A DNA stretch of 64,000 nucleotides, from NCBI RefSeq assembly GCF_900110245.1, contig NZ_FOCZ01000001.1:310001-374000 (forward strand). The letters are read 5' to 3'. The translations under genes were made by a program, and so were the position numbers. Shown in pieces: positions 15,959 to 24,223 of this stretch (its first letter is position 1; each line of letters begins with the position of its first letter). The stretch is from Niastella yeongjuensis. Its GTDB lineage: Bacteria; Bacteroidota; Bacteroidia; Chitinophagales; Chitinophagaceae. The notes beneath the pieces are model-generated. The model was given only the letters and a program-made list of their open reading frames with translations, was not told the DNA's origin and did not search any database.

Positions 15959-18361
15959 ATGAAACCATTCAACCATAAAATTCTCATCTCTTTATTGCTT
16001 CTGATCGTATTGCTTTTGTTTAAAAAACTAACCTATGCACAGGGACCATTGGCTGTAGTACCAGCACAGTATAAGCAATACTGCAACAATATGCACCCTG
16101 AAAAGATGTATGTGCATACCGATAAAAATTTTTATCTGGCGGGCGAGTTGTTGTGGTTTAAGATCTATAATGTTGATGGCGCTCTATATCAACCGGCCGA
16201 CTTAAGTAAAATTGCCTATGTAGAAATTCTTGATAAGGATAACAAACCGGTTATGCAAACCAAGATCCCGCTCACAAAAGGGAAAGGGAATGGTTCGTTT
16301 TTTTTACCGGTTTCTGTCAATTCAGGTAATTACAAATTACGCGCCTATACTAACTGGATGAAAAATTTCAGCGCTGCTTTTTATTTTGAGAAACCAGTGA
16401 CCATTGTAAATACCCAAAAGGCTTTAACGTCCTCGCCTGTAGATACAATCACTCATTATCAGGTGGTCTTCCTTCCCGAAGGGGGCAACCTGGTAAATGG
16501 AATTACCACTAAAGTTGCCTTTAAGGTCACTGATCGTTTTGGTAAGGGAATGGATTGTAAAGGCTGGGTACTGTCTCAACACAACGATACACTGCTTTCG
16601 TTTCAATCGTTCAGGTTTGGCATGGGACATTTTATGTTCACCCCCAACAGCGCGCAACCCGCTAAAGCGGTGATTAGTCTGGCCAATGGCCGTACCATTA
16701 TACAAAACTTACCGGCTGCTTATGAACAGGGGTATGTGATGCAACTGAGTGAAGAAACAGCCGGATCTATAAAGGTTAACATTACCAGCAAACCCGCTTC
16801 CTCACAACCCGTATACCTGTTTGTACATTCTCACCAGGTAATGCAGGTTACCGAAAAGCAAACCATCACCAACGGCGTTGCTACTTTTTTGATTGATAAA
16901 AATAAACTGGCGGAAGGAGTATCAACCTTTACTGTTTTTAATGACCGGCAACAACCGGTTTGCGAACGTTTATATTTTAAAAAGCCACAACAAATTTTAT
17001 CGGTGGCAGCTAACAGCAATTCGGTTCAATATGGAAACCGTAAACGGGTAGCGTTATCAGTAAATACACAACATGCCAATGTACCAGCCGGTTCTCCGGC
17101 CAATTTATCAGTAGCGGTGTACCGGATAGATACCTTGCAAACTATCGATCCCAATTCTGTATTGAGTTACTTATGGCTAACCAGTGAACTGGCAGGCAAT
17201 ATTGAATCACCGGCTTATTACTTTTCAACAGACAATGACGAACTAAAAGAAGCAACAGATAATTTATTACTGGTGCATGGCTGGCGAAAATTTGACTGGG
17301 ACAGCATACTTACTGATAAGCGTCCGGTCTTCGAATATGTGCCAGAGTTTGATGGGCATATTATCAGTTGTCAGGTAAAGAACAACGACCACACAGTAGC
17401 TGCGGGCTCTACAACCGATGCCTGGTTATCGATACCTGGCATTCCCCTGCAGTTTTATAATTCCAGGGCAAGCGATAAAGGGAAAATATTTTTTGATGTA
17501 AGGGATTATTATGGGCAGAATGAGATCATTATTCAAACCGATAATACCGACAGTAATGCACATGTGGACGTAATGAACCCTTTCTCTGAAAAATACAGCG
17601 ATGCGCTGTTGCCTCCTTTTTCTTTGCCGGTTGTTGCACAAAATTCCTTAAATGAGCAAAGCGTTGGAATGCAGGTGCTCAATACCTATAAAGCAGATAA
17701 ATTAAGTCAGTTTGCCGTGCCGGTCATTGACACTACTCCATTTTATGGAAAGCCAACCAATGTTTACAAGCTGGATGATTATGTTCGCTTTACCACCATG
17801 GAAGAGGTTCTACGTGAATATGTGCCGGAGGTGGCCATCCGCCGTTATGGCGGTCAATTGCATTTAAAGGTATTTGATTACGATGCCCATGATTTTTACC
17901 CCAACGACCCACTTATTTTATTAGATGGTGTTAAGGTTGATAATAATATCCTGTTGGGTTTTGATCCATTAAAGGTGAATAAGCTGGAAGTGGTTACCAA
18001 TAATTACATCAAGGGAGAATTTATTTACCCGGGTATTGTAAACTTCACCACCTATCATGGCGATATGGAAAGTCTTAAACTCGATTCCAGGGCGGTGATC
18101 CTTGATTATGAAGGACTGCAACTAAAACGAAATTTCTACTCGCCCGTATATAAAACCGAACAACAGGCAAGCAGCCGCTTACCTGACTTCAGGAATTTGC
18201 TGTATTGGGAACCCGATGTGCAAACTGATGCCACCGGAAAAGCAACTGTTGAATTTTTCACCGGCGACATAAAAGGGAAATATGTGGCTGTGCTCCAAGG
18301 CATGGATGATGCCGGGTATGCCGGCAGCTACTACTTTACTTTTGATGTAACGAATAAATAG
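15959..18361 (+). CDS. Secreted macroglobulin-domain (MG2-like) protein of TonB-receptor operon
   Basis: The product is 800 residues. I place the start at ATG 15959 because it gives a proper signal peptide (KILISLLLLIVLLLF, LTYAQ); a longer frame would start inside the DUF4249 gene. Residues about 45-140 match the MG2 domain of the alpha-2-macroglobulin fold (KMYVHTDKNFYLAGELLWFK). Further beta-sandwich domains follow, and a late stretch (LLYWEPDVQTDATGKATVEF) is typical of these Bacteroidota proteins. No thioester motif was seen, so it is not a classic protease trap. Residues about 650-690 resemble a TonB-plug-like segment (DPLILLDGVKVDNNILLGFD), which hints at interaction with the receptor. 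Function is inferred only from context. Confidence 0.8.
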   Translation: MKPFNHKILISLLLLIVLLLFKKLTYAQGPLAVVPAQYKQYCNNMHPEKMYVHTDKNFYLAGELLWFKIYNVDGALYQPADLSKIAYVEILDKDNKPVMQTKIPLTKGKGNGSFFLPVSVNSGNYKLRAYTNWMKNFSAAFYFEKPVTIVNTQKALTSSPVDTITHYQVVFLPEGGNLVNGITTKVAFKVTDRFGKGMDCKGWVLSQHNDTLLSFQSFRFGMGHFMFTPNSAQPAKAVISLANGRTIIQNLPAAYEQGYVMQLSEETAGSIKVNITSKPASSQPVYLFVHSHQVMQVTEKQTITNGVATFLIDKNKLAEGVSTFTVFNDRQQPVCERLYFKKPQQILSVAANSNSVQYGNRKRVALSVNTQHANVPAGSPANLSVAVYRIDTLQTIDPNSVLSYLWLTSELAGNIESPAYYFSTDNDELKEATDNLLLVHGWRKFDWDSILTDKRPVFEYVPEFDGHIISCQVKNNDHTVAAGSTTDAWLSIPGIPLQFYNSRASDKGKIFFDVRDYYGQNEIIIQTDNTDSNAHVDVMNPFSEKYSDALLPPFSLPVVAQNSLNEQSVGMQVLNTYKADKLSQFAVPVIDTTPFYGKPTNVYKLDDYVRFTTMEEVLREYVPEVAIRRYGGQLHLKVFDYDAHDFYPNDPLILLDGVKVDNNILLGFDPLKVNKLEVVTNNYIKGEFIYPGIVNFTTYHGDMESLKLDSRAVILDYEGLQLKRNFYSPVYKTEQQASSRLPDFRNLLYWEPDVQTDATGKATVEFFTGDIKGKYVAVLQGMDDAGYAGSYYFTFDVTNK

Positions 18362-18507
18362 GCGCAAAACTTCCTTCCTAAAACACACATCCCAAAGCCA
18401 TCGCTATATTTAGTTATTGATGATAAGGAATTTTTTAATATGATGTATTATACACCAGCCGAAAAATTAAAAAAAATTATCATCTTAACTTCTTAATACT
18501 ATAACCA

Positions 18508-18726
18508 TTGGCTGCCAACCATCAGATATTGAAAGCGTTCGGCGCAAACCTGCGCCATTTCAGAAATGAAAAAGGATTGAGTCAGCGCGATTTATACGCG
18601 CTTTGTAATATTGACAATGCCGAAATAAGCAGAATGGAAAATGGCGAGGTTAATGTTACACTCAATACACTGGCTCAACTAGCCGAAGCATTGGATATTC
18701 CTGCTTATATGCTTTTAAAGCAGTAA
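18508..18726 (+). CDS. Small XRE-family helix-turn-helix regulator
   Basis: The product is about 72 residues and is almost only a Cro/CI-type HTH: LRHFRNEKGLSQRDLYALC, then IDNAEISRMENGEVNVT and LNTLAQLAEALDIP. An in-frame stop at 18502 and the lack of any ATG before the HTH leave TTG at 18508 as the best start. No Shine-Dalgarno site is seen, which is common in Bacteroidota. It stands alone after the TonB-receptor operon and converges with idi. Target genes are unknown. Confidence 0.8.
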   Translation: MAANHQILKAFGANLRHFRNEKGLSQRDLYALCNIDNAEISRMENGEVNVTLNTLAQLAEALDIPAYMLLKQ

Positions 18727-18747
18727 TACTTCGTTTAGGCAGGAAAT

Positions 18748-18771
18748 AAAAAACCCCCCGGTAAACGAGGG
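18748..18771 (-). terminator. Terminator after idi
   Basis: On the minus strand CCCTCG-TTTAC-CGGGGG forms a 6-bp stem (one T-G pair) followed by G and six T. It lies about 55 bases after the idi stop codon and may also slow transcription arriving from the XRE gene. Confidence 0.7.
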
Positions 18772-18823
18772 ATTCAAATAATATATATATACAAGTATTG
18801 TAACGCTAATGGGGAAGGGAGAT

Positions 18824-19366
18824 CTATACCACCTTCTTCACCAGATTTTCAGTGGCCCATTGTTGCACTTTAGGAAATGCAATATTGAACCAGGCTGTGT
18901 ATTTCTGTGGATGTGATAACAAAGTTGCTTCTATTTCTTCAAGGCTTTTATAACAATAATCCTTTACCTCCATTGGGTCAGGTGCTATTTTGCCGTCGTA
19001 GGTACCAATAAATACATGATCGAATTCATGTTCTGTTAAGCCATGTTCAAACTCGGCCAGATAGGTAAAATCCAAGATCTTTTCCAACAGGGTGGTAAAA
19101 CCCATCTCTTCATTTAAACGGCGGGTGGCAGCCTGTAAGGTGTCTTCACCGGGAGCCGGGTGGCTGCAGCAGGTATTGGTCCATAAACCACCGCTGTGGT
19201 ATTTACCAACTGCGCGCTGCTGTAGTAACATTTCGCCTTTATTATTAAAAATAAAGATACTGAAAGCCCGATGCAATACAGCTTTGCGATGAGCCTCCAT
19301 TTTTTCCATTACGCCAATGGGTTCATCCTTTTCATTTACCAATATTACGTCGGTTACTTTACTCAT
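18824..19366 (-). CDS. idi: Isopentenyl-diphosphate delta-isomerase, type I
   Basis: The product is 180 residues, the normal length. It interconverts isopentenyl and dimethylallyl diphosphate in the cytosol. The type I Nudix-fold enzyme is recognised by TNTCCSHP (catalytic Cys near 67 and metal-binding His 69), the Nudix-like box GEDTLQAATRRLNEEMGF and the second catalytic/metal motif EHEFDH (E112, E114). Upstream on the same strand are an ECF sigma gene and a CarH-like regulator gene, the usual regulators of carotenoid clusters in Bacteroidota, yet no crt gene lies between them. A TTAAGTTGTG motif at 19521-19512 (minus strand) resembles the repeat in the regulator promoter. Confidence 0.95.
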   Translation of the reverse strand: MSKVTDVILVNEKDEPIGVMEKMEAHRKAVLHRAFSIFIFNNKGEMLLQQRAVGKYHSGGLWTNTCCSHPAPGEDTLQAATRRLNEEMGFTTLLEKILDFTYLAEFEHGLTEHEFDHVFIGTYDGKIAPDPMEVKDYCYKSLEEIEATLLSHPQKYTAWFNIAFPKVQQWATENLVKKVV

Positions 19367-19587
19367 TCCACAAAGTTGCTAAATAATCATGGTGTTACCA
19401 TGCCTGTCAGTACAAAAACATGTTTTTATACAGCTTAGCCTGTAAAACACAGAGTTTGCCTGCTTATTGAATAAAAGAAATTCAATACTTAAATAAGGGA
19501 GGTAAAGCAAACACAACTTAAGGCACCGAATACCCGATAGATCGATACAGGATCCTCACTACCTTGTTTACACTTAACTCGGCCCGT

Positions 19588-20088
19588 TTAATGCCTTTCT
19601 ATCTGCGTTTTCAACAGTTTACGGGCAAAGTGAATTCGGCTTTTTATGGTACCCAAAGGTTCACTCAACATATCTGCAATTTCATGGTATTTAAAACCAT
19701 CGAAATATAACAGAAATGGGTTTCTGAATATCTGTGGCAGGTTATGGATAGCTTCCTGGATATCCTTTAACCGCAAATTGGATTCAGCATTATTAGCAAC
19801 AACACTTTGAGTCTGGTTAATCAGAAAATCGTTGGGAGTACTATCAAAAATAGTATTCTGTTTAACTTTTCTCCGGTAATTGTTAATAAAGATATTGCGC
19901 ATGATAGTATAAAGCCAAGCTTTGATATTTGTGCCTACACTATACTTGTCCTTGTTAGCCAGTGCACGAAACAGTGTTTCTTGAAACAGGTCTTTTGCAG
20001 CCTCAGAGTCTCTCGTCAACGTTATTGCAAACGGCTTCAAAAACTCCGCATTGTTCACCAGCATTTGATTAAATTCAACCGTCGACAT
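19588..20088 (-). CDS. ECF-type RNA polymerase sigma factor
   Basis: The product is 166 residues with sigma region 2 at about 12-80 (AAKDLFQETLFRALANKDKY, IKAWLYTIMRNIFINNYRR) and region 4 at about 115-163 (GFKYHEIADMLSEPLGTIKS). No anti-sigma gene is adjacent, so control is probably at transcription. In Bacteroidota similar sigma factors sit beside CarH/LitR-type MerR genes in carotenoid clusters. The promoter region has a perfect -7 element inside an inverted repeat that shares a core with the regulator gene promoter. The idi gene follows 221 bases downstream. Confidence 0.92.
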   Translation of the reverse strand: MSTVEFNQMLVNNAEFLKPFAITLTRDSEAAKDLFQETLFRALANKDKYSVGTNIKAWLYTIMRNIFINNYRRKVKQNTIFDSTPNDFLINQTQSVVANNAESNLRLKDIQEAIHNLPQIFRNPFLLYFDGFKYHEIADMLSEPLGTIKSRIHFARKLLKTQIERH

Positions 20089-20095
20089 AAAAAAG

Positions 20096-20126
20096 TTGTT
20101 TAAATAATTACATCACAAATTTAAAC
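20096..20126 (-). promoter_or_regulatory. Sigma-gene promoter inside inverted repeat GTTTAAAT / ATTTAAAC
   Basis: The minus strand carries TAAATTTG at 20123-20116, a perfect TAnnTTTG -7 element. No TTG is found at the right distance for -33. Perfect 8-bp inverted arms lie at 20098-20105 and 20119-20126. The plus-strand core TTGTTTAAAT (20096-20105) resembles TTGTTTAAGT in the MerR gene promoter, which suggests a common regulator. The remainder of the 20089-20297 spacer shows nothing else. Confidence 0.5.
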
Positions 20127-20297
20127 AGAATTCGCTTACTGAAAAAATCCAAGGGGCTTAATAATTCTATAAATAATCAAACCAGCCAGGTATTGCACGG
20201 GTATGACAATACAGAAAATTCCCACCCCTATTCTGATTGACGGTTAACGGGCTAAAATATTTGTTAATAAAATGAAAAAGGGCTGATTAAAAACTGC

Positions 20298-21176
20298 TTA
20301 AAGCGCAGCAATAAACTCCAAAACTTCTGATAATGAGCGTTTTAGAAGAACATCGGCAGGTAATTTTTTCATATTGCAATTGGTAAGCTGACCCGAAACA
20401 ATGATCTGCACTTTAGGGGCGTGTTGATGGATCTTGGTGAGGAACTTCTCAAAATTGAAATTGCCGGCAATACAGGTAAGATGGGTATATAGATAATCGG
20501 GTTGTTTATAGGAAGTTATGAACTCAAGGTCGTGAAATGGTACGTTGGCGCCCAGGTAAATAACCTGCACCCCCCGGCTTTTAAGCAGGTAATAGGTATA
20601 CAGTAAACCCAGTTCGTGGTACTCACCTTCAGGCAAAAACAGGATCACTTTTTTATTAACTGTAATATGTGATACTACGCATTCAATACCAACGATCAGC
20701 TTTTGTCGGATGATATTGGTTACCACATGTTCCTGGGCAGGATGTATATGGCTGGCCTGCCATAAAATGCCTATTTTATCGAGAAATGGAAAAATAAGGA
20801 AGCTGATGACCCTGTCGATCCCCTTTGCCTGAATGTAATTATCCAGCAGGTCTTCGAACTTTTCCAGGTCAAGGTCGATCATATACTGCAACAGGTCATT
20901 CACGAGGCGCTCCTGCAAAGCCTCCGCATGGGAAAGTGATACAATTTTTTCCCGCACTTCTTCAGCGCTCATCTTGTCAATATGGGAAATTTTATACCCG
21001 TATTTATTCAGCAGGGCAATATTGAGGACTATCTTCAATTCCTCATTGGTATAATAGCGGATGTTGGTGGTAGTGCGCTGTGGCCGCAAAAAGGAATACC
21101 GTTGTTCCCAAATACGAATTGTATGGGCTTTAATACCAGAAAGATTTTCCAGGTCCTTTATGGTAAACGCATTCAT
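20298..21176 (-). CDS. CarH/LitR-like MerR regulator with B12-binding domain
   Basis: The product is 292 residues from ATG 21176; a TTG two codons earlier is less likely. Residues about 4-70 are a MerR HTH (TIKDLENLSGIKAHTIRIWE). Residues about 85-160 form a helical bundle with the W-x9-EH motif (W139, E149-H150) that caps adenosylcobalamin in CarH. Residues about 175-290 are a cobalamin-binding Rossmann domain with E-x-H-x-x-G (E185, H187, G190), where His is the lower cobalt ligand. CarH is known as a dark-state repressor that releases DNA when light breaks the Co-C bond. The residue after W139 is Gln, not the His that ligates cobalt in light-exposed Thermus CarH. It is the first gene before the sigma factor and idi. 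Confidence 0.9.
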   Translation of the reverse strand: MNAFTIKDLENLSGIKAHTIRIWEQRYSFLRPQRTTTNIRYYTNEELKIVLNIALLNKYGYKISHIDKMSAEEVREKIVSLSHAEALQERLVNDLLQYMIDLDLEKFEDLLDNYIQAKGIDRVISFLIFPFLDKIGILWQASHIHPAQEHVVTNIIRQKLIVGIECVVSHITVNKKVILFLPEGEYHELGLLYTYYLLKSRGVQVIYLGANVPFHDLEFITSYKQPDYLYTHLTCIAGNFNFEKFLTKIHQHAPKVQIIVSGQLTNCNMKKLPADVLLKRSLSEVLEFIAAL

Positions 21177-21202
21177 ATACAAGTAACTACAAAGTGTATT
21201 GT

Positions 21203-21255
21203 CAAATTGTTTAAGTTATGGCAAAGATACTTTAAACCAAAACTTATACAATTGA
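21203..21255 (-). promoter_or_regulatory. CarH-like gene promoter bracketed by an operator-like inverted repeat
   Basis: On the minus strand TTG (21251-21249), 19 nt, TATCTTTG (21229-21222) is a textbook Bacteroidota promoter. Inverted arms 21203-21221 and 21237-21255 match at 15 of 19 positions (core AATTGTnTAAGTT). One arm covers -33 and the other the predicted start site, with -7 in the spacer. This layout fits autorepression by the encoded MerR protein. Confidence 0.65.
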
Positions 21256-21295
21256 TAATCACTACTTAATTGAGAAACGGGAAAAGAAAGAAAAT

Positions 21296-22036
21296 TTACA
21301 GGGAAGGATTCAACAGTAAACCACTGTCGAGTAGGGATTGAACCGGCTCCATGATATTGTCGGCCGAACGAAGCGTATTGAGATGGCGAAAATGATGACA
21401 ATCTGTGCCCAGCAGGTTTATATATCGTTTATTCAGCAGGTATTGGGCCAGTTGCAGGGATGCTTTACCATAATACCCAGCGAGCGACAAAATATTCAAC
21501 TGAAAGTAACAACCGGCATCTTTCAGTTCATCATACCATTTTTTGTCGCTCATGAAATACAAATATCGTTCAGGGTGTGCAAGGATCGGCTGGTATCCTT
21601 TCATTTGCATGTTGAACAGCTTCTCTTTGAAATTTAGCGGCGTGGTGACAAAAGAGAATTCAACCAACACCCAGTTTTCGTGAATGGTCAATAACGGGGT
21701 ATTGGTTTCCAGTAATTCGTCAAAATGTTCATCGAGAAAGTATTCAGCAGCCGCTCTTACTGGAACATTTGAATTATTTTGTTGCAGTGCCTGTTGTAGC
21801 TCGCGGTGTGCGGCGCCAATAGACACTGCATCATTCTTGTACATATCCCATAAAATATGGGGAGTGGTAATAAAGTTCCGGTACCCCAGGTCTTGCAAAC
21901 CGGCAATTAGTTGCAGGGATGTTTCTATATCAGGCGATCCATCGTCGATGCCGGGCAGTAAATGCGAATGCATGTCAGTGCCTACACCGCTAAGATCGAG
22001 CTGAATTTTTTTCTTCTTATTAAAAATAGAAAACAT
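21296..22036 (-). CDS. PHP-type protein-tyrosine phosphatase (YwqE/CpsB family)
   Basis: The product is 246 residues. The PHP-fold metal motifs are clear: TDMHSHLLPGIDDGS near residue 20, TTPHI near 57, AHPERYLY near 155 and GTDCHHFRHL near 215. This family removes phosphate from the tyrosine-rich tail of Wzc-like kinases and so controls polysaccharide chain length and export. It is the last gene of the locus, about 32 kb from the kinase gene, so the cycle's two enzymes lie near opposite ends. It follows fcl by 29 bases. No clear terminator follows; the promoter of the MerR gene begins about 40 bases downstream. Confidence 0.92.
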   Translation of the reverse strand: MFSIFNKKKKIQLDLSGVGTDMHSHLLPGIDDGSPDIETSLQLIAGLQDLGYRNFITTPHILWDMYKNDAVSIGAAHRELQQALQQNNSNVPVRAAAEYFLDEHFDELLETNTPLLTIHENWVLVEFSFVTTPLNFKEKLFNMQMKGYQPILAHPERYLYFMSDKKWYDELKDAGCYFQLNILSLAGYYGKASLQLAQYLLNKRYINLLGTDCHHFRHLNTLRSADNIMEPVQSLLDSGLLLNPSL

Positions 22037-22065
22037 GCAAGATTAGATTGATACTGCAAACAAAT

Positions 22066-23004
22066 CTACACCCCAACAGCGTATTGTTGTGAAAATTCTT
22101 TGTATACGCTTTCAATTCCTTCCTGCAGGCCTATTTTTGCTTTCCAGCCCAGGTTATTTAGTTTTTGAACATCCATAAGCTTTCGGGGGGTGCCATCGGG
22201 TTTGCTCAGGTCATGTTCAATATTACCGGTATAGCCTACCACATCCTTAATTAATAATGCAAGGTCTTTTATGGCTATATCATCTCCGACGCCAATGTTC
22301 ACCAATCCAGGCTCATTGTATTGTTGCATCAAAAAGAAACAGGCATCGGCCAGGTCATCGGCATGTAAGAACTCGCGTTTAGGCGTACCGGTTCCCCACA
22401 TTACCACCGAAGGCTGATTATTCAATTTAGCCTCGTGGATCTTTCTGATCAGCGCCGGTAATACATGCGATGTTTCCAGGCTGTAATTGTCATTGGGGCC
22501 GTATAAATTCGTAGGCATGGCCGAAATAAAATTACAACCATACTGAGCCCGGTATGCGTCGCACATTTTTATACCCGCAATTTTTGCAATGGCATACGGC
22601 TCATTGGTTTCTTCCAGCAACCCGGTCAACAGGTATTCCTCTTTCAAGGGCTGTGGCGCCATTTTGGGATAAATACAGGATGAGCCCAGGAACATGAGCT
22701 TTTTAACGCCATTCACATATGAGTTATGAATGAGGTTCGACTGCATCATCATATTATCGTATATAAACTCAGCGCGATAGGTATTATTGGCGAGGATACC
22801 ACCCACTTTGGCGGCGGCAACAAAAACATAATCTGGTTTCTCCTGCTTCATAAAATCCTGAACCGCCTGTTGGTTGCGAAGATCGAGCTCACCAGATGTA
22901 CGCAGCAATAAATTATTAAACCCTTCTTTTTCTAATTTCCGTACAAGCGCAGAGCCTACCATTCCCCGGTGACCGGCTACGTAAATTTTGCTATTTTGAT
23001 CCAT
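22066..23004 (-). CDS. fcl: GDP-L-fucose synthase
   Basis: The product is 312 residues. It converts GDP-4-keto-6-deoxy-mannose to GDP-L-fucose by 3,5-epimerisation and NADPH reduction. The Rossmann motif GHRGMVGSALV lies at the N-terminus and the YxxxK pair is in EPYAIAKIAG (about Y136 and K140), with the LGSSCIYP and NLYGPNDNY signatures. It works after Gmd, encoded two genes upstream. An acyltransferase-3 gene separates the pair. GDP-fucose would feed one of the glycosyltransferases of the locus. Confidence 0.95.
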   Translation of the reverse strand: MDQNSKIYVAGHRGMVGSALVRKLEKEGFNNLLLRTSGELDLRNQQAVQDFMKQEKPDYVFVAAAKVGGILANNTYRAEFIYDNMMMQSNLIHNSYVNGVKKLMFLGSSCIYPKMAPQPLKEEYLLTGLLEETNEPYAIAKIAGIKMCDAYRAQYGCNFISAMPTNLYGPNDNYSLETSHVLPALIRKIHEAKLNNQPSVVMWGTGTPKREFLHADDLADACFFLMQQYNEPGLVNIGVGDDIAIKDLALLIKDVVGYTGNIEHDLSKPDGTPRKLMDVQKLNNLGWKAKIGLQEGIESVYKEFSQQYAVGV

Positions 23005-23068
23005 TTGTATGCCCAGATAAACTTTTAAAAAATAAAATTCGAGTCGCCTTTATAAAGCAAAAAACATA

Positions 23069-24169
23069 CTAGACCTGTTCCATTTGATACTCGACTTCTG
23101 GTTTCACTATTTTCTCTCTGCTTTCAAAGAATTTTTTAAGCTTTAAAAATTTCACTTCAAACAAGTAATAGCTTAAAGTAGCGATCAGGTAAGAAGATAT
23201 AATAGTCAAACCAAAACTTAACATACTGGCATTTCCCTTAAAAACCAGAAGTAATAAACCGATACACATTGGATGATAAACATATAATCCATAACTGATT
23301 TTACCAGAATATAAAAGAGGTTTGGCTTTAAGCATTCTTTTGACCAGGTGAGTTTCTTTAACCGAAACAACATAACCGATAAATGCAAAATAAGTAAGCG
23401 AAAGGAGTAGAAATTTAGATAACTGTACTGTTTGATTAGCTGCACCAGTAAAAACAGTCCAAAGACTGAGGGATGGAATTAATATGGCCGCACCAAAATA
23501 AAGAAACTTTTTGGCGTTTTTTTCATTTAGTTTTTGTTTCGCTTCCAGGATGGCCAGGAATGCCCCTACAACCAGTTCATCTATCCGGCAGAATGTAAAA
23601 TAGAAAACCTCATGATTTTGTTTAAGCAATATAAACCTCATGAAAAAGGCCAACATTATAATAAACAGGATTGACCCTATTAGTCTTTTGCTATTTAAAA
23701 AATAAACTAAAAAAGGCCAGAAAAGATAAAAATGCTCTTCTACTGCCAAAGACCAAAAATGAAACGGGCCATTATAGTTCCAGCCAAAGGTAATTGCAAA
23801 GTTTTGAAGATAAAACCAATGATACTTTTGTACGCTTAGGTCTTTTATAGGTGAATGAGTTATTAACGGAAGAACTATATAATATAGGCATAGGAATAAG
23901 TAATATAAGGGAAATATTCGCAGTGATCTTCGGGCAAAAAAATTAACAAAATAACCAGGAGTATCTTTCGTACTCATAAGAATGCGGGTTATTAAAAATC
24001 CCGATAAAACAAAAAACAATGAAACTCCTGTTTGGCCAAATACTGCAATTTTATTGAGAAATTCAAACTGACCAGTTGCCTTAAAAGCCTGCAAATAGTG
24101 AAACGCAATTACCATTAGAGCGGCAATGGCCCTAACTCCATCCAGTTCTTTGTGATATTTCAATTCCAT
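23069..24169 (-). CDS. Membrane acyltransferase-3 (OafA/YrhL type)
   Basis: The product is 366 residues with about ten membrane helices. The start ELDGVRAIAALMVIAFHYL contains the conserved Arg and His of the acyltransferase-3 family, and FFARRSLRIFPLYY plus FWSLAVEEHFYLFWPF are further family marks. Such proteins O-acylate sugars, using acyl-CoA on the inner side and acting on glycans at the membrane. It lies between gmd and fcl, so a substituent on the fucose-containing repeat unit or finished polymer is a fair guess. There is no SGNH domain, so transfer is done by the membrane part alone or with a partner. Confidence 0.88.
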   Translation of the reverse strand: MELKYHKELDGVRAIAALMVIAFHYLQAFKATGQFEFLNKIAVFGQTGVSLFFVLSGFLITRILMSTKDTPGYFVNFFARRSLRIFPLYYLFLCLYYIVLPLITHSPIKDLSVQKYHWFYLQNFAITFGWNYNGPFHFWSLAVEEHFYLFWPFLVYFLNSKRLIGSILFIIMLAFFMRFILLKQNHEVFYFTFCRIDELVVGAFLAILEAKQKLNEKNAKKFLYFGAAILIPSLSLWTVFTGAANQTVQLSKFLLLSLTYFAFIGYVVSVKETHLVKRMLKAKPLLYSGKISYGLYVYHPMCIGLLLLVFKGNASMLSFGLTIISSYLIATLSYYLFEVKFLKLKKFFESREKIVKPEVEYQMEQV

Positions 24170-24223
24170 AATATTATATATCCTTCAATAATTCTGTTGA
24201 ATGATTCCTCCCTAATGACAATC

